A stretch of 52,697 nt of DNA, from assembly GCF_007829435.1 (NCBI RefSeq), contig NZ_VLJN01000023.1:132029-184725 (forward strand), given 5' to 3'. The notes under the pieces were generated by a model. That model did not search any database. It was not told the origin of the DNA and saw nothing but the letters and a program-made list of their open reading frames with translations. The translations under genes were made by a program, and so were the position numbers. Source of the stretch: Cupriavidus gilardii J11. GTDB taxonomy: Bacteria > Pseudomonadota > Gammaproteobacteria > Burkholderiales > Burkholderiaceae. Below are positions 35,256 through 45,611 of this stretch, in pieces. Position 1 is the stretch's first letter; every line of letters begins with the position of its first letter.

Positions 35256-35648
35256 ATGATCGGAAATTGGAATTACGGTACTGGCCGCCGCAAGAGCGCT
35301 GTGGCTCGTGTCTTCATCAAGTCGGGTAAGGGCGACATCGTCGTCAACGGCAAGCCCATCAACGAGTACTTCGCCCGCGAAACCTCGCTGATGATCGTGC
35401 GCCAGCCGCTGGAGCTGACCTCCCACGCCGAGACCTTCGATATCAAGGTCAACGTGACGGGCGGCGGCGAAACCGGCCAGGCCGGTGCGGTTCGTCACGG
35501 TATCACCCGTGCGCTGATCGACTACGATGCCACGCTGAAGTCCGCGCTGTCGAAGGCCGGCTTCGTGACGCGCGATGCGCGTGAAGTCGAGCGGAAGAAG
35601 GTCGGTCTGCACAAGGCCCGTCGCCGCAAGCAGTTCTCGAAGCGCTGA
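35256..35648 (+). CDS. rpsI: 30S ribosomal protein S9
   Basis: The 130-residue protein begins [15 protein letters not shown], carries [15 protein letters not shown], and ends in the basic tail [11 protein letters not shown] whose final residues reach the ribosomal P site. Length equals that of E. coli S9. It is followed by a terminator. Confidence 0.98.
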   Translation: MIGNWNYGTGRRKSAVARVFIKSGKGDIVVNGKPINEYFARETSLMIVRQPLELTSHAETFDIKVNVTGGGETGQAGAVRHGITRALIDYDATLKSALSKAGFVTRDAREVERKKVGLHKARRRKQFSKR

Positions 35649-35691
35649 TGCGCGCCGCTGGCAGGGTGCTGGTCACCTTGCCGCAGCCTGG

Positions 35692-35725
35692 AAAACCGCA
35701 CGCTTGCCGTGCGGTTTTTCTTTTT
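35692..35725 (+). terminator. Rho-independent terminator after rpsI
   Basis: AAAACCGCACG (35692-35702) and CGTGCGGTTTT (35708-35718) form a perfect 11-base stem with loop CTTGC and a T-rich tail. It ends the rplM-rpsI transcript. Confidence 0.93.
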
Positions 35726-35831
35726 CGGCTGGCGCGGCGTTGCATGGCTGTAACAGATAACGGCCGCCATCGGGCGAATAATGCATCTCGGCGGATACAA
35801 TGGCGGCCTTACCGTTGCTTGCGAGGCCGCG

Positions 35832-36245
35832 ATGCTGTTCTCGAAGAAAAAGGGTTTGACGATCGATACCCTGATCGCTCGCCAGACCGTCGTCGAAGGC
35901 GACCTGAAATTTTCCGGCGGGCTCCGCCTGGACGGCCGGGTGCGCGGTAATGTCACGGCGCTGCCGAACGAGGCCAGCATGCTGGTCATCAGCGAGAACG
36001 GCGTGGTCGAGGGCGAGGTGAAGGTTGGCCATCTGGTGTTGAACGGCACCGTGACCGGGCCGGTCCACGCCACCGAACTGCTGGAGCTGCAGTCGCAGGC
36101 CAAGGTGCAGGGAGAAGTGCATTATGCGGCCCTGGAAATGCACCAGGGCGCGATTGTCGAGGGCCGATTGGTACCGCTCGGAAACTCCGAGCCCAAGGCC
36201 CTGCCCAACCTCACAGTGACCGAAGCCAGCGAGGAAGCCGCCTGA
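35832..36245 (+). CDS. Bactofilin (polymer-forming cytoskeletal protein)
   Basis: The 137-residue protein has the bactofilin beta-helix core: TLIARQTVVEGDLKFSGGLRLDGRVRGNV at about 11-39, then repeated hydrophobic/Gly units to about residue 113. A short basic N-terminus (MLFSKKKGL) could serve membrane contact. Bactofilins self-assemble without nucleotide and place cell-wall enzymes or other partners. The earlier in-frame ATG at 35781 is not supported. It lies between rpsI and erpA and has no neighbouring M23 peptidase gene in the same operon, although one occurs 2 kb downstream. Confidence 0.9.
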   Translation: MLFSKKKGLTIDTLIARQTVVEGDLKFSGGLRLDGRVRGNVTALPNEASMLVISENGVVEGEVKVGHLVLNGTVTGPVHATELLELQSQAKVQGEVHYAALEMHQGAIVEGRLVPLGNSEPKALPNLTVTEASEEAA

Positions 36246-36344
36246 GGCAGGGCGCACGGAATCGGGTACCCCTTGAAACGATAGGGTTCGGCACGATCTT
36301 TCCGATGCGCTTAGAATTACGGCGTATCTAAATAGGAGAACCCC

Positions 36345-36713
36345 ATGAACGCAGTCGCAGAGGCACCTGTTACCGAGGACGTGCCGGCCCCGTTCGTCTT
36401 TACCGACAGCGCCGCCGACAAGGTCAAGCAGTTGATCGAGGAAGAGGGCAATGCCGATCTGAAGCTGCGCGTCTTCGTGCAGGGCGGCGGTTGTTCCGGC
36501 TTCCAGTACGGCTTCACGTTCGACGAGGACGTGAACGAGGACGACACCACGATGGTCAAGAACGGTGTCACGCTGCTGATCGACTCGATGAGCTACCAGT
36601 ATCTGGTGGGCGCCGAGATCGACTACAAGGAAGACATCAACGGCGCGCAGTTCGTCATCAAGAATCCGAACGCCACCACCACGTGCGGTTGCGGCTCGTC
36701 GTTCTCGGTCTGA
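36345..36713 (+). CDS. erpA: Iron-sulfur cluster insertion protein ErpA
   Basis: The 122-residue A-type carrier has the three cluster-binding cysteines: Cys50 in [11 protein letters not shown], and Cys114 and Cys116 in [11 protein letters not shown]. It transfers Fe-S clusters to target enzymes. A GGAG lies eight bases before the ATG. The N-terminal 15 residues are a variable extension common in this group. A terminator follows 20 bases after the stop. Confidence 0.95.
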   Translation: MNAVAEAPVTEDVPAPFVFTDSAADKVKQLIEEEGNADLKLRVFVQGGGCSGFQYGFTFDEDVNEDDTTMVKNGVTLLIDSMSYQYLVGAEIDYKEDINGAQFVIKNPNATTTCGCGSSFSV

Positions 36714-36733
36714 CGGCTGGCGGACGTCGGTTG

Positions 36734-36766
36734 AAAAAAAGCGCACCTGCGGGTGCGCTTTTTGTT
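36734..36766 (+). terminator. Rho-independent terminator after erpA
   Basis: AAAAGCGCACC and GGTGCGCTTTT form the stem with loop TGCG, followed by TGTTTTTG. Confidence 0.92.
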
Positions 36767-36767
36767 T

Positions 36768-36921
36768 TTGGGATTGCGGTGACTGCCCTCTCCCCCGCCC
36801 CGCGAGCGGGAGAGGGGAGAAAACCGATGGCGTTTGAACCGCGACGGCGTGCTCCCCTCTCCCGCAAGGCGGGACAGGGGTGGGACAGGGGCGGGGGAGA
36901 GGGCAGTCACCGCAATCCCAA
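36768..36921. repeat. Composite repeat: two REP-like units inside 34-bp perfect inverted repeats
   Basis: The left arm 36768-36801 and right arm 36888-36921 are exact reverse complements over 34 bases (ends TTGGGATTGCGG and CCGCAATCCCAA). Inside are two hairpin units, GCGAGCGGGAGAGGGGAG and CTCCCCTCTCCCGCAAGG, separated by a spacer with AAACCG and GACGGCGTGC. The window right end carries a related, cut-off copy. It lies between the convergent erpA and anmK genes. It has no reading frame and could be a non-autonomous repeat mobilised or maintained by a host factor. Confidence 0.85.
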
Positions 36922-36933
36922 CAAAGCCGCCCA

Positions 36934-38055
36934 TCACCGGGGATAAATCGCCCCCAGCACCCGCGGACCCGCCGCGCCAGTGACCGTGGCGAGGTTACCA
37001 GGCAACCGCAGCAGGCACTGCCGCGCCAGCCATGCGAACGCCAGCGCCTCCACCTGCGACACCGGCACGCCGAAATCGGCCGTGGTCTGCACCGTCATGC
37101 CGGGCAGCGCGGCGGCCAGCCGCCGCATCAGGTAGCCATTGTGGGCGCCGCCGCCGCACACGATGACGCGGCGCGCATCCTCCGCGTGTTGCCGCACCGC
37201 GAGCGCGATGGCGTCCGCGGTCAACGCGGCGAGCGTGGCCTGTACATCCTCGGGGCGCCGCTGGACGTTGCCAAGCCTGGCTTCCAGCCAGTCCGCATGG
37301 AACAGATCCCGTCCGGTGCTTTTCGGCGCCGGCAGCGCGAAGTAGGGTTCGGCGAGCAGGTCCGCCAGCAGCGCGGCATCGACGCGGCCCGTGTCTGCCC
37401 ACGCGCCGCCGTCGTCGTAGGGCAGGCCGCGATGGCGATCGATCCAATGGTCGAGCAGGGCATTGCCCGGGCCGCAGTCGAAGCCGATCACCGGTGCGTC
37501 GGCGCTTGCCGGCAGCACGCTGATATTCGAGATGCCGCCGATATTGCAGACCACGCGGGTTTCATTCGCATCGGCAAACAAGGCTTGATGCAGCGCGGGC
37601 ACCAGCGGCGCACCCTGGCCGCCGGCTGCAACGTCGCGGCTGCGGAAATCGGCGACCACGTCGATGCCTGTCAGCTCGGCCAGCAGGGCCGGGTGCTGGC
37701 TCTGCCGCGTGTAGCCGATGCCATCGTAGCGGCCCGGCCGGTGGCGGATGGTCTGCCCGTGAGCGCCGATCGCGGCGACCGCGTCCGGTTCGAGGCCGCC
37801 ATCAGTCAGCAGCATGGCCACGCAGTCGGCATACGCCCGTGCGAGCATGTTGGCGGCCAGCGCCTCCCGGTGGATCTCGTCGTCGCCCGGCTGCTGCAGG
37901 GCGGCGTAGGCCTCGCGCAACGGGGCGTCGAAGGGCCTGTGCGCGGCGCAGCGGATAGCGGGCCGCAGGCCCGACCAGTCGACCAGCACGCCATCGACCC
38001 CGTCCATGCTGGTGCCGGACATCAGGCCGATGAAGTGCTGGGGCGTGGCTGCCAT
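36934..38055 (-). CDS. anmK: Anhydro-N-acetylmuramic acid kinase
   Basis: The 373-residue kinase begins with the family motif [18 protein letters not shown] at about 10-27, followed by [25 protein letters not shown] and [14 protein letters not shown] of the ASKHA fold. It converts anhydro-MurNAc to MurNAc-6-phosphate during cell-wall recycling. The sugar route continues with AmgK and MurU encoded at the right end of the window; the required MurNAc-6-P phosphatase (MupP) is not in the window. The M23 peptidase gene lies 10 bases upstream in the same direction, so both may share a transcript. Confidence 0.95.
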   Translation of the reverse strand: MAATPQHFIGLMSGTSMDGVDGVLVDWSGLRPAIRCAAHRPFDAPLREAYAALQQPGDDEIHREALAANMLARAYADCVAMLLTDGGLEPDAVAAIGAHGQTIRHRPGRYDGIGYTRQSQHPALLAELTGIDVVADFRSRDVAAGGQGAPLVPALHQALFADANETRVVCNIGGISNISVLPASADAPVIGFDCGPGNALLDHWIDRHRGLPYDDGGAWADTGRVDAALLADLLAEPYFALPAPKSTGRDLFHADWLEARLGNVQRRPEDVQATLAALTADAIALAVRQHAEDARRVIVCGGGAHNGYLMRRLAAALPGMTVQTTADFGVPVSQVEALAFAWLARQCLLRLPGNLATVTGAAGPRVLGAIYPR

Positions 38056-38065
38056 GTGATGGCGA

Positions 38066-39442
38066 TCAGTTGCCGTTCGACGCGACGTTGTAGGTGCGCA
38101 GCGCGTTGATACGGCTCAGCACGCCGCTGGTGTAGCTGAGAAACTGCTGTCGGGCCTTGCCTGTGAGCGCCGGCGCTTCCATCAGCGTGATCGTCAGCGG
38201 GTTCTGCGGCACGTCGTTGTGGCGGAACTCATAGTGCAGGTGCGGACCCGTGGCCCAGCCGGTGGCGCCGACATAGCCGATCAGCTCGCCCTGCGACACC
38301 CGTTGCCCGCGCTGCACGTTGGCGAAGCGGGACAGGTGCGCGTAGAAGGTGGAATAGCCGTTGCCGTGCTTGATCACGATGATGTTGCCGTAGCCGTTCT
38401 GGCGGCCGACGAAGTCGATCTCGCCGTCGCCGGTGGCAAACACCTTGGTGCCGGTGGGCGCTGCGAAGTCGACGCCCTTGTGCTGCGCCCACTGGTGGTG
38501 CAGCGGGTGATTGCGGCCGCCGAAGCCCGACGACATGCGCGAGAACTCCACCGGCGACCGCAGGAACGGCCGCTTCATGCTGCGGCCATCGAAGGTGTAG
38601 TAGGCGCCGTTCTCGCCGTCGGGCGCGTACCACAGCGCCTGGTGCAGCTGGTTGCGGTTGATCAGTTCGATCGCCACCACGCGGCCGTTGCGCACGAAGG
38701 CGCCGTCGCGGTAACCGGACTCGTAGACGATGCGAAAGCGGTCGCCCTTGACGATGTCGTGATGGAAGTCGATCACGCCCGAGAAGATCGAGATCATCTG
38801 CTGCACGATCTCATCCGGCACGTTGGCGGCGTCCATGGCCTTGAAGAAGCCGCCGGGACCGATCACGCCCGAGCCCATGTCGTAGTGCAGCTCGTTCTTG
38901 ACGAGCTGGATGCGGGCCTTGTAGTCGGGGTCGGCAAGATCGCCGGTGCGCTCGATCACCAGCTGGCGCGACACCGACACGTCGCCGCCCAGGTTGGCCT
39001 GCAGCGACACCAGCAGATTGTTCGAATCGACTTCCGCCTGCACCACCTGGCCCGGTTCGAGCTTGAACAGGCCGCGTGCGGTGGGGTTCTTGTGGATGAA
39101 AGCCTGCGCGTCGGGATCGTCGATGCCCAGGCGCTTGAGCAGCGTGGCGATGGTGTCGCCGCGCTGCATGCGTTCCTCGCGTACATAGGTGGCGCGCACA
39201 TCGGTGAGCCGTTCGAGCTGGTCGCGCAGATCGGGCAGGCGCATGCTTTCCTGCACGCGCGGTGCATCGGGATCGTCGTAAGCCGTGCGCGGCGCGACGC
39301 CCATCGCGGCGGCCATGCCGAGCGTGAAGACGGCGGCCACCGAGGCTGTCACCTGCTTGCGTCGACGCGCATGCAACGCATGCGTCGGATCGACGAGCAC
39401 AACGAGCTCACGCGCGAAAACTTCGCGGAGTCTGGACCACAT
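38066..39442 (-). CDS. M23-family peptidoglycan peptidase (MepM-like)
   Basis: The 458-residue protein has a cytosolic N-terminus, a transmembrane anchor ([18 protein letters not shown], about residues 31-48), a middle OapA/LysM-like region ([16 protein letters not shown]) and a C-terminal M23 metallopeptidase domain: [20 protein letters not shown] with the His and Asp ligands, [16 protein letters not shown] and [10 protein letters not shown]. It should cleave peptide crosslinks in the wall during growth. A longer upstream frame has no support; MWSRLREVF is chosen. It is divergent from tyrS, 213 bases away. Confidence 0.92.
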   Translation of the reverse strand: MWSRLREVFARELVVLVDPTHALHARRRKQVTASVAAVFTLGMAAAMGVAPRTAYDDPDAPRVQESMRLPDLRDQLERLTDVRATYVREERMQRGDTIATLLKRLGIDDPDAQAFIHKNPTARGLFKLEPGQVVQAEVDSNNLLVSLQANLGGDVSVSRQLVIERTGDLADPDYKARIQLVKNELHYDMGSGVIGPGGFFKAMDAANVPDEIVQQMISIFSGVIDFHHDIVKGDRFRIVYESGYRDGAFVRNGRVVAIELINRNQLHQALWYAPDGENGAYYTFDGRSMKRPFLRSPVEFSRMSSGFGGRNHPLHHQWAQHKGVDFAAPTGTKVFATGDGEIDFVGRQNGYGNIIVIKHGNGYSTFYAHLSRFANVQRGQRVSQGELIGYVGATGWATGPHLHYEFRHNDVPQNPLTITLMEAPALTGKARQQFLSYTSGVLSRINALRTYNVASNGN

Positions 39443-39655
39443 CACGTAAAATTCAACCTTGGTTCGGGCTACGCTGCCGCGACGATCTGCTTCGTCTGCC
39501 TTCCTCCCCCGAGGTGCGGCGCGGGCTGTATTCGAATGCCGCCTACAATGGCGGATGGCCGCGCGGGATGTCACCGCATGGCCTAATCGGCGGATTATAC
39601 CAAATCGTTCCTCGGTGTCCGCTCAAGTTTTTCAAGTATTTCAACGACTTAAGTC

Positions 39656-40897
39656 ATGACTGACGTTTCCTCCGGCGCTGCGAAGTCCTATCCATTGACA
39701 CCGTCCGTGATGCACGCGCTGGAATTGTCCAAGCGCGGCTGCGACGAACTGCTGATCGAATCCGAGTGGGCCCAGAAGCTGGCCCGCAGCGAGGCCACCG
39801 GCGTGCCGCTGCGCATCAAGCTTGGGTTGGATCCCACCGCGCCGGACATCCACATCGGCCATACCGTCGTGCTGAACAAGATGCGCCAGCTGCAGGACCT
39901 GGGCCATCACGTGATCTTCCTGATCGGCGACTTCACCTCGACCATCGGCGACCCTTCCGGCCGCAACGCCACGCGACCGCCGCTGACCCGCGAGCAGATC
40001 GAGGCCAATGCGCAGACCTATTACCGGCAGGCGAGCCTGGTGCTGGACCCGGCCAGGACCGAGATCCGCTACAACAGCGAGTGGTGCGATCCCCTCGGCG
40101 CACGCGGCATGATCCAGCTGGCCGCCAGGTACACCGTGGCCCGCATGATGGAGCGCGACGACTTCACGAAACGGTACCGGTCTGGGATTCCGATTTCGGT
40201 CCATGAGTTCCTTTACCCGTTGATGCAGGGCTACGATTCGGTCGCGCTGAAGGCCGACCTGGAGCTGGGCGGCACCGACCAGAAGTTCAACCTGCTGGTC
40301 GGCCGCGAACTGCAGAAGGAATACGGACAGGAGCCGCAGTGCATCCTGACCATGCCGCTGCTGGTCGGCCTGGACGGCGTCGAGAAGATGTCGAAGTCCA
40401 AGGGCAACTATGTCGGCGTGACGGAGCCGGCGAACGAGATGTTCGGCAAGCTGATGAGCATCTCCGACGACCTGATGTGGCGTTACTACGAGCTGCTGTC
40501 GTTCCGGCCGATGTCGGAGATCGACCTGATGAAGCAGGAAGTGGCGCTGGGCCGCAATCCGCGCGACTGCAAGGTCATGCTTGCCCAGGAGATCGTCACC
40601 CGCTTCCACAGCGCGGCCGACGCCGGGCGCGCGTTGGAGGACTTCAACCACCGTGCCCGCGGCGGGGTGCCGGACGACATCCCGGAAGTGACGCTGGCCG
40701 GCGCGCCGCTGGGCATCGCGCAATTGCTCAAGCAGGCCAACCTGGTGCCGTCCACGTCGGAGGCCAACCGCAATATCGAGCAGAACGGCGTACGCGTCGA
40801 CGGTACCGTCATCAGCGACAAGGCCCTGAAGCTCGACGCCGGCACCTATGTGGTGCAGGTGGGCAAGCGGCGCTTTGCCCGCGTCACGCTGTCGTAA
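39656..40897 (+). CDS. tyrS: Tyrosyl-tRNA synthetase (TyrZ-type, class I)
   Basis: The 413-residue class I synthetase has the HIGH motif at 66-69 (PDIHIGHT) and KMSKS at about 244-248 ([13 protein letters not shown]), with a C-terminal S4-like RNA-binding domain ([21 protein letters not shown]). The spacing and [16 protein letters not shown] fit the TyrRS subgroup found in many betaproteobacteria. It is followed closely by dtd, which clears D-tyrosine from tRNA, a functionally sensible pairing. Confidence 0.96.
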   Translation: MTDVSSGAAKSYPLTPSVMHALELSKRGCDELLIESEWAQKLARSEATGVPLRIKLGLDPTAPDIHIGHTVVLNKMRQLQDLGHHVIFLIGDFTSTIGDPSGRNATRPPLTREQIEANAQTYYRQASLVLDPARTEIRYNSEWCDPLGARGMIQLAARYTVARMMERDDFTKRYRSGIPISVHEFLYPLMQGYDSVALKADLELGGTDQKFNLLVGRELQKEYGQEPQCILTMPLLVGLDGVEKMSKSKGNYVGVTEPANEMFGKLMSISDDLMWRYYELLSFRPMSEIDLMKQEVALGRNPRDCKVMLAQEIVTRFHSAADAGRALEDFNHRARGGVPDDIPEVTLAGAPLGIAQLLKQANLVPSTSEANRNIEQNGVRVDGTVISDKALKLDAGTYVVQVGKRRFARVTLS

Positions 40898-40913
40898 GCA
40901 CGGGTCGGGCGCG

Positions 40914-41402
40914 ATGATTGCATTGATCCAGCGTGTGGCGCGGGCCAGTGTGACGGTCGAGGGCCGGCTCACCGGCGAGATCGGCGCGGGACTGCTGGCG
41001 CTGGTCTGCGCCGAGCGCGGCGACGGCGAGGCCGAGTGCGAACGTTTGGTCGGCAAGCTGCTGGGCTATCGGGTGTTCTCGGACGATGCCGGCAAGATGA
41101 ACCGGTCGCTGATGGACATCGATGGGCACGGCACGTCGGGCGGCCTGCTGGTCGTGTCGCAGTTTACGCTTGCCGCCGATACCAACAGTGGCACCCGTCC
41201 CAGCTTCACGCCTGCCGCGTCGCCAGAGGTGGGCCGTCGCCTGTACGAGCACTTCGTCGACCGCTCGCGCGCCGTGCTGCCGTGCGTGCAGACCGGCGAG
41301 TTTGGCGCGGCGATGCAGGTCAGTCTCGTCAACGACGGTCCGGTCACGTTCTGGCTGCGGGTCGCGCCCCCGGCTCCCCCGCGCGCCATACCGGCCACCT
41401 AG
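40914..41402 (+). CDS. dtd: D-aminoacyl-tRNA deacylase
   Basis: The 162-residue enzyme hydrolyses D-amino acids from tRNA. It has the two family motifs [17 protein letters not shown] and NDGPVTFWL with the Gly-cisPro pair that excludes L-amino acids. ATG at 40914 gives the canonical [13 protein letters not shown]. It lies 16 bases after tyrS. The last 15 residues are a Pro/Ala tail. Confidence 0.95.
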   Translation: MIALIQRVARASVTVEGRLTGEIGAGLLALVCAERGDGEAECERLVGKLLGYRVFSDDAGKMNRSLMDIDGHGTSGGLLVVSQFTLAADTNSGTRPSFTPAASPEVGRRLYEHFVDRSRAVLPCVQTGEFGAAMQVSLVNDGPVTFWLRVAPPAPPRAIPAT

Positions 41403-41450
41403 CCTTCATGCCGCCACCGGCGGCTCACCCTTGATCGCAAGGAGACAAGC

Positions 41451-42098
41451 ATGAAACTGTGGAGCAACGCCTTCGCCGACATGGCGCCGATTCCGGGCGA
41501 GTTCGCCTTCGCCGTGCCCGATGCGGCCAATCACGTGCAACTGTCGTCCAACCGCAATCCGGACCTGCACTGGGAGGGCGCGCCGACGGAAACGCGTTCG
41601 TTCGTGCTGATCTGCCACGACCCCGACGTGCCCAGCCGCGGCGACGATGTCAACCAGGAAGGGCGCGAGGTCCCGGCGGACCTGCCGCGCGTGGACTTCT
41701 TCCACTGGGTGCTGGTGGACATTCCGCCGGGCCTGACCACGATTTCTGCCGGCTCGCACAGCGACGGCGTGATCGCGCGCGGCAAGCCGGGCCCGGAGGC
41801 CACCGGCGGCACCGCGGCCGCGGGCGGGCTGCGTCATGGCGTCAACGACTACACCAGCTGGTTCGCCAGCGACAAGGACATGGCCGGCGACTACTACGGC
41901 TACGACGGTCCCTGCCCGCCGTGGAACGACACCATCGTGCACCGCTACATCTTCACCATCTACGCGCTCGACATCGACCGCGTGCCGCTCGAAGGCAAGT
42001 TCACCGGCGCGCAGGTTCGCGAGGCGATCCAGGGCCATGTGCTTGCCCAGGCCAGCCTCACGGGCACGTACACGCTCAACCCCAAGCTGGCCGGCTAA
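41451..42098 (+). CDS. YbhB/YbcL family phosphatidylethanolamine-binding protein
   Basis: The 215-residue protein has the PEBP pattern: ICHDPDVPSRGDDVN, RVDFFHWVLVDIPPG, the anion-pocket YDGPCPPWNDTIVHRY and FTIYALDID. No signal peptide is visible. Bacterial members have no firmly established role. It follows dtd by 48 bases and precedes the histidine phosphatase by 49 bases. A good AAGGAG precedes the start. Confidence 0.93.
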   Translation: MKLWSNAFADMAPIPGEFAFAVPDAANHVQLSSNRNPDLHWEGAPTETRSFVLICHDPDVPSRGDDVNQEGREVPADLPRVDFFHWVLVDIPPGLTTISAGSHSDGVIARGKPGPEATGGTAAAGGLRHGVNDYTSWFASDKDMAGDYYGYDGPCPPWNDTIVHRYIFTIYALDIDRVPLEGKFTGAQVREAIQGHVLAQASLTGTYTLNPKLAG

Positions 42099-42147
42099 GG
42101 CGGCTCAATCGACAGCATGCGCGCCGCCGGCGCGCGAAGGAAACGGC

Positions 42148-42822
42148 ATGACGCTGACGCCCGGGCCCCAGTCTTTGGCCATTACCCACCTGATCGTGAT
42201 CCGACACGGCGAGACGGCGTGGAACCGCGAGCGGCGGCTTCAGGGCCAGCTCGACATTCCGCTGAACGACACGGGCGTGGCCCAGGCCCGCGCGCTGGCG
42301 GCATCGCTGGCGGCCGAGCCCATCGACGCGGTGTACTCGAGCGACCTGTCGCGCGCGATGCAGACCGCCGCGCCGCTGGGCGACGCGCTGGGCCTCACGG
42401 TGCAGCCGGACGTGCGCCTGCGCGAACGCAGCTATGGCAATCTGGAAGGCATGACGTATGCCGAAGTCGCGCAGCGTTGCCCCGAGGATTTCGCGCTATG
42501 GCAGGCGCGCGTTCCCGACTACGCGCCGCTCGGTGGCGAGACGTTGCGCAACTTCCATGAGCGCGCGGTCGAAGGGGTATTGGCGCTGGTGCGTCGGCAT
42601 CCCGGCGAGCGCATTGCGCTGGTGGCACACGGCGGCGTGCTGGACTGCCTGTATCGGGAGGCGACCGGCATGACGCTGGAAGCGCCGCGCGAGCACGAGC
42701 TGCTCAACGCGAGCGTGAACCGGCTGCGCAGCGACAGCTACCGGCTGATCCTGGCGCAATGGGCCGATGTCAGCCACCTGGCATCGCTGACGCTGGACGA
42801 GGTGGATCGGCGGGTGCCTTGA
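42148..42822 (+). CDS. Histidine phosphatase family protein (GpmB/CobC-like)
   Basis: The 224-residue protein has the catalytic RHGE motif with His20 (LIVIRHGETAWNRERRLQGQ), the SDLSRAMQTA arginine region, LRERSYGNLEGMTYAE and the second catalytic His in LVAHGGVLD. It belongs to the cofactor-independent branch annotated as phosphoglycerate mutase-like, but such proteins are often general or specific phosphatases. The in-frame ATG upstream is within the PEBP gene and not chosen. The substrate cannot be read. Confidence 0.9.
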   Translation: MTLTPGPQSLAITHLIVIRHGETAWNRERRLQGQLDIPLNDTGVAQARALAASLAAEPIDAVYSSDLSRAMQTAAPLGDALGLTVQPDVRLRERSYGNLEGMTYAEVAQRCPEDFALWQARVPDYAPLGGETLRNFHERAVEGVLALVRRHPGERIALVAHGGVLDCLYREATGMTLEAPREHELLNASVNRLRSDSYRLILAQWADVSHLASLTLDEVDRRVP

Positions 42823-42835
42823 ATTTCAGCATGGA

Positions 42836-42855
42836 GTTCCCGCGAAGGCGGGGAC
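42836..42855. repeat. Short palindromic repeat, different from the CCCCTCTCCC family
   Basis: GTTCCCGC and GCGGGGAC pair with one G-T wobble around GAAG, in the gap between the convergent histidine phosphatase and transporter genes. Similar TTCCCGCGAAGGCGGG units are common between genes in this group. It may end both transcripts. Confidence 0.5.
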
Positions 42856-42902
42856 CGAGTGACTTGAAGCCGCTGCGCGTCCGCTTGCGCGGGGGCGACG
42901 GG

Positions 42903-43628
42903 CTACACCCGCAGCCGGAACGGCGTGAAGTTGGTGTCGCGGTCGTACCAGTCCTCGTTTTCCGCGCGCTTAAGAAACGCCACGACGCGATAGGTGACCG
43001 GCGTCATCACGACTTCCCAGCCGGTCTTCAGCACGTATTGCGCCACCGCGACCTGGATTACCTTTTCCAGCGGCCAGATGCCGTAGAACGCGATCACGTA
43101 GAACAGCGACGAGTCGACCAGCTCCCCGGCGAGCGTCGAACCGATCGTACGAGTCCATAGCCAGCGGCCCTGCGTCCACACCTTCATCTTGGCGAGCACA
43201 TAGCTGTTGGTGAAGCTGCCGCAGCAGAAGGCGATCAACGAGCCGAGCGCGATGCGCCAGGTGTTGCCGAACACGTCCTGCAGGCTCTTCTGGTAGTCCG
43301 CCATGAACGGTGCCACGGGCATCGACAGCACGACCACGCTCATGAAGGTGGCGAAGGCCAGCGCGGCGAAGCCCGCCCATACCACCCGCCGGTCGCGGCC
43401 ATAGCCATAGACCTCGGTGAGCACGTCGCCGAAGATGTAGGAGACCGGGAAAAACAGCACGCCGGCGCCGAAGGTCACCGGGCCGATCCACGGCAGTGTG
43501 ACCTGGGCCGCCTTGGCCGCGCCGATCAGGTTCGAACACAGCAGCACGGTGACGAAGGCCGCCATCACGAAGTCGTAGTACCGGTAGACGCGACCGGTGT
43601 AGCGGACGCTGCCGCCGGGCTCGGACAT
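42903..43628 (-). CDS. yhhQ: Queuosine precursor transporter (YhhQ/VUT family)
   Basis: The 241-residue protein has about six transmembrane segments and the VUT_1 patterns FPVSYIFGDVLTEVYGYGRDRRVVW, GSFTNSYVLAKMKVWTQGRW and GELVDSSLFYVIAFYG. Members import preQ0/preQ1 for tRNA queuosine. GGGGAAC precedes the ATG. It is transcribed towards the histidine phosphatase gene. No preQ1 riboswitch was recognised upstream. Confidence 0.92.
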   Translation of the reverse strand: MSEPGGSVRYTGRVYRYYDFVMAAFVTVLLCSNLIGAAKAAQVTLPWIGPVTFGAGVLFFPVSYIFGDVLTEVYGYGRDRRVVWAGFAALAFATFMSVVVLSMPVAPFMADYQKSLQDVFGNTWRIALGSLIAFCCGSFTNSYVLAKMKVWTQGRWLWTRTIGSTLAGELVDSSLFYVIAFYGIWPLEKVIQVAVAQYVLKTGWEVVMTPVTYRVVAFLKRAENEDWYDRDTNFTPFRLRV

Positions 43629-43712
43629 GGGGTTCCCCTTGTTGTTTGGGGGTGGATTATGCCGGAGGTGGGGGCGGGGTGCTGGGGTGGGGGAGAGGGC
43701 CCGGGGGTGAGA

Positions 43713-44522
43713 TCAACTCACCCGCTTGGCCAGCTCCACATACTCCGCCACCGACACCTCTTCCGCGCGACGGCCCAGGTTGAAGCCGATGGCGTCGAAG
43801 TCCACATGGTCGCGCAGCATCGACAGCGTGTTGCGCAGCACCTTGCGCCGCTGCGAGAAGGCGGCGGTGACCAGGTCGCCCAGCACCGTCATGTCGCAAT
43901 CGCCGTATGGGGAGCGCAGCCGGCCATCGGATTGCCTTGGCCAAGGAATCATGCGCACCACGGCCGAATCAACCTTCGGCGGCGGATTGAACGATGACGG
44001 CGGGACGTCGAGCACGTATTCCATGTGATAGCGGACCTGCAGCATGATGGACAACCGCCCGAACGCCTTGCTGCCGGGCTCCGCCACCATGCGTTCGACG
44101 ACTTCCTTCTGCAGCATGAAGTGCTGGTCGCGGACGTCGTCGGCGAAGTCCATCAGGTGGAACAGCAGCGGGCTGGAGATGTTGTACGGCAGGTTGCCGA
44201 CGATGCGCAGCGGCCGGCCTGCCTCCTTCAGCTTGCCGAAGTCGAAGTCCAGCGCGTCGCCGGCATGGATGCTCATGCGCTCGCCATGGCGGCGCTGCAG
44301 CCGTTGCACCAGGTCGCGGTCCAGCTCGACCACGTGCATATGGCGCACGCGTTCCAGCAGCGGTTCGGTCAGCGCGCCAAGGCCGGGGCCGATCTCGACC
44401 AGCAGGTCGTCCGGTTGCGGCGAAATCGCGTTGATGATGCCGTGGATGATGGCGTCGTCGACCAGGAAGTTCTGGCCGAAGCGCTTGCGGGCGGTATGGC
44501 CCTGATGCACGTTGGAACGCAT
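43713..44522 (-). CDS. rsmA: 16S rRNA (adenine1518/1519-N6) dimethyltransferase
   Basis: The 269-residue methyltransferase (KsgA) begins with [15 protein letters not shown], the SAM motif is [16 protein letters not shown] at about 41-56, and the catalytic [15 protein letters not shown] is near 116. It modifies the 16S rRNA 3' end during small subunit maturation. It is the last gene of lptD-surA-pdxA-rsmA, the conserved operon order. PdxA ends 10 bases upstream. Confidence 0.96.
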   Translation of the reverse strand: MRSNVHQGHTARKRFGQNFLVDDAIIHGIINAISPQPDDLLVEIGPGLGALTEPLLERVRHMHVVELDRDLVQRLQRRHGERMSIHAGDALDFDFGKLKEAGRPLRIVGNLPYNISSPLLFHLMDFADDVRDQHFMLQKEVVERMVAEPGSKAFGRLSIMLQVRYHMEYVLDVPPSSFNPPPKVDSAVVRMIPWPRQSDGRLRSPYGDCDMTVLGDLVTAAFSQRRKVLRNTLSMLRDHVDFDAIGFNLGRRAEEVSVAEYVELAKRVS

Positions 44523-44532
44523 CGATGTCTCT

Positions 44533-45588
44533 TCAAAGGCGGCGCGGCAGGCTGCCGTTGGCGTGGCGCGCCATCGCCACCGCGCAGCGGATCGCCTCGA
44601 TCATGCTGCCATGCTCGGCCTGGCCGGTCGCGGCCAGCGGCAGCGCCGTGCCATGGTCGACCGAGGTGCGGATAAAGGGCAGGCCCAGCGTGATATTGAC
44701 GCCGTGGCCGAAGGTGCCGTACTTGAGCGGCGCAAGACCCTGGTCGTGGTACATCGCCAGCACGCAGTCGGCGTCGCGCAGCAGGCGCGGCTGGAACAGC
44801 GTATCGGCGGGGTAGGGGCCGCGCGCATCGATGCCAAGGTCGGTGGCGCGGGCCAGCGCCGGGGCAATGACGTCGATCTCCTCGCGCCCGAGGTGGCCGC
44901 TCTCGCCGGCATGCGGATTCAGTCCGGTCACCAGGATGCGCGGCCGCGAGATGCCGAAGTGCTGGCGCAGGTCGCGATCGACGATGGCGAGCGTTTCCAC
45001 CAGCATCGGCACATCGAGCGCGTCGGGCACCTCGCGCAGCGGCAGGTGCGTGGTGGCCAGCGCCACGCGCAGCATCGCGTTGTCGTGCGCCGGCTGGGGA
45101 CCCGCCAGCATCATCACCACGCGCGGCACGCCGGCGTTCTCCGCCAGGTATTCGGTATGGCCGGTGAACGGGACGCCCGCGTCGTTGATCGTGCTCTTCT
45201 GCACGGGCGCGGTCACCATGGCGGCGAAGCGCGCGGGCTGGCCGCGGCCCGGCATCAGGCCTGCCAGCGCCGTATCGAGCAGCGCCAGCACATAGCGGCC
45301 ATTGCGGGCATCGAGCTGCCCGGGATGGCATGCGGCGGCCAGCGGGATATCGTCGATCGTCACGTCGCCACTGGCAAGGCGTCGGGCCCATGCATCGGCA
45401 ACGCCCAGCGAGGCCGCGCGCCCTGCCAGCATCCGCGCGTCGCCGATCACGTGAAAACGCGCGGGCGCGTGCTGCCCCGCCAGCTGCAGCACGGCCGCGA
45501 TGGCGATGTCCGGGCCAATGCCGGCCGGTTCGCCGGTGGTGATGGCGATCGGCAGCGGCAGGGGCGGAAGGGCGGCCGGCGAGGTCAT
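44533..45588 (-). CDS. pdxA: 4-hydroxythreonine-4-phosphate dehydrogenase
   Basis: The 351-residue NAD enzyme of pyridoxal phosphate synthesis has [12 protein letters not shown] near the start, GHTEYLAEN with a metal His, [15 protein letters not shown] and [19 protein letters not shown] followed by [11 protein letters not shown]. These are the metal and substrate residues of PdxA. It lies between surA and rsmA, as in E. coli. The 24-base gap after surA supports cotranscription. Confidence 0.96.
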   Translation of the reverse strand: MTSPAALPPLPLPIAITTGEPAGIGPDIAIAAVLQLAGQHAPARFHVIGDARMLAGRAASLGVADAWARRLASGDVTIDDIPLAAACHPGQLDARNGRYVLALLDTALAGLMPGRGQPARFAAMVTAPVQKSTINDAGVPFTGHTEYLAENAGVPRVVMMLAGPQPAHDNAMLRVALATTHLPLREVPDALDVPMLVETLAIVDRDLRQHFGISRPRILVTGLNPHAGESGHLGREEIDVIAPALARATDLGIDARGPYPADTLFQPRLLRDADCVLAMYHDQGLAPLKYGTFGHGVNITLGLPFIRTSVDHGTALPLAATGQAEHGSMIEAIRCAVAMARHANGSLPRRL

Positions 45589-45611
45589 GGGCGAGCTGCG
45601 CGACGAGGCGC

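Noticed and set aside
43629-43712. preQ1 riboswitch upstream of the YhhQ-type gene
   Set aside because: The sequence before the start is too short and lacks the C-rich loop and A-rich tail of preQ1 riboswitches.
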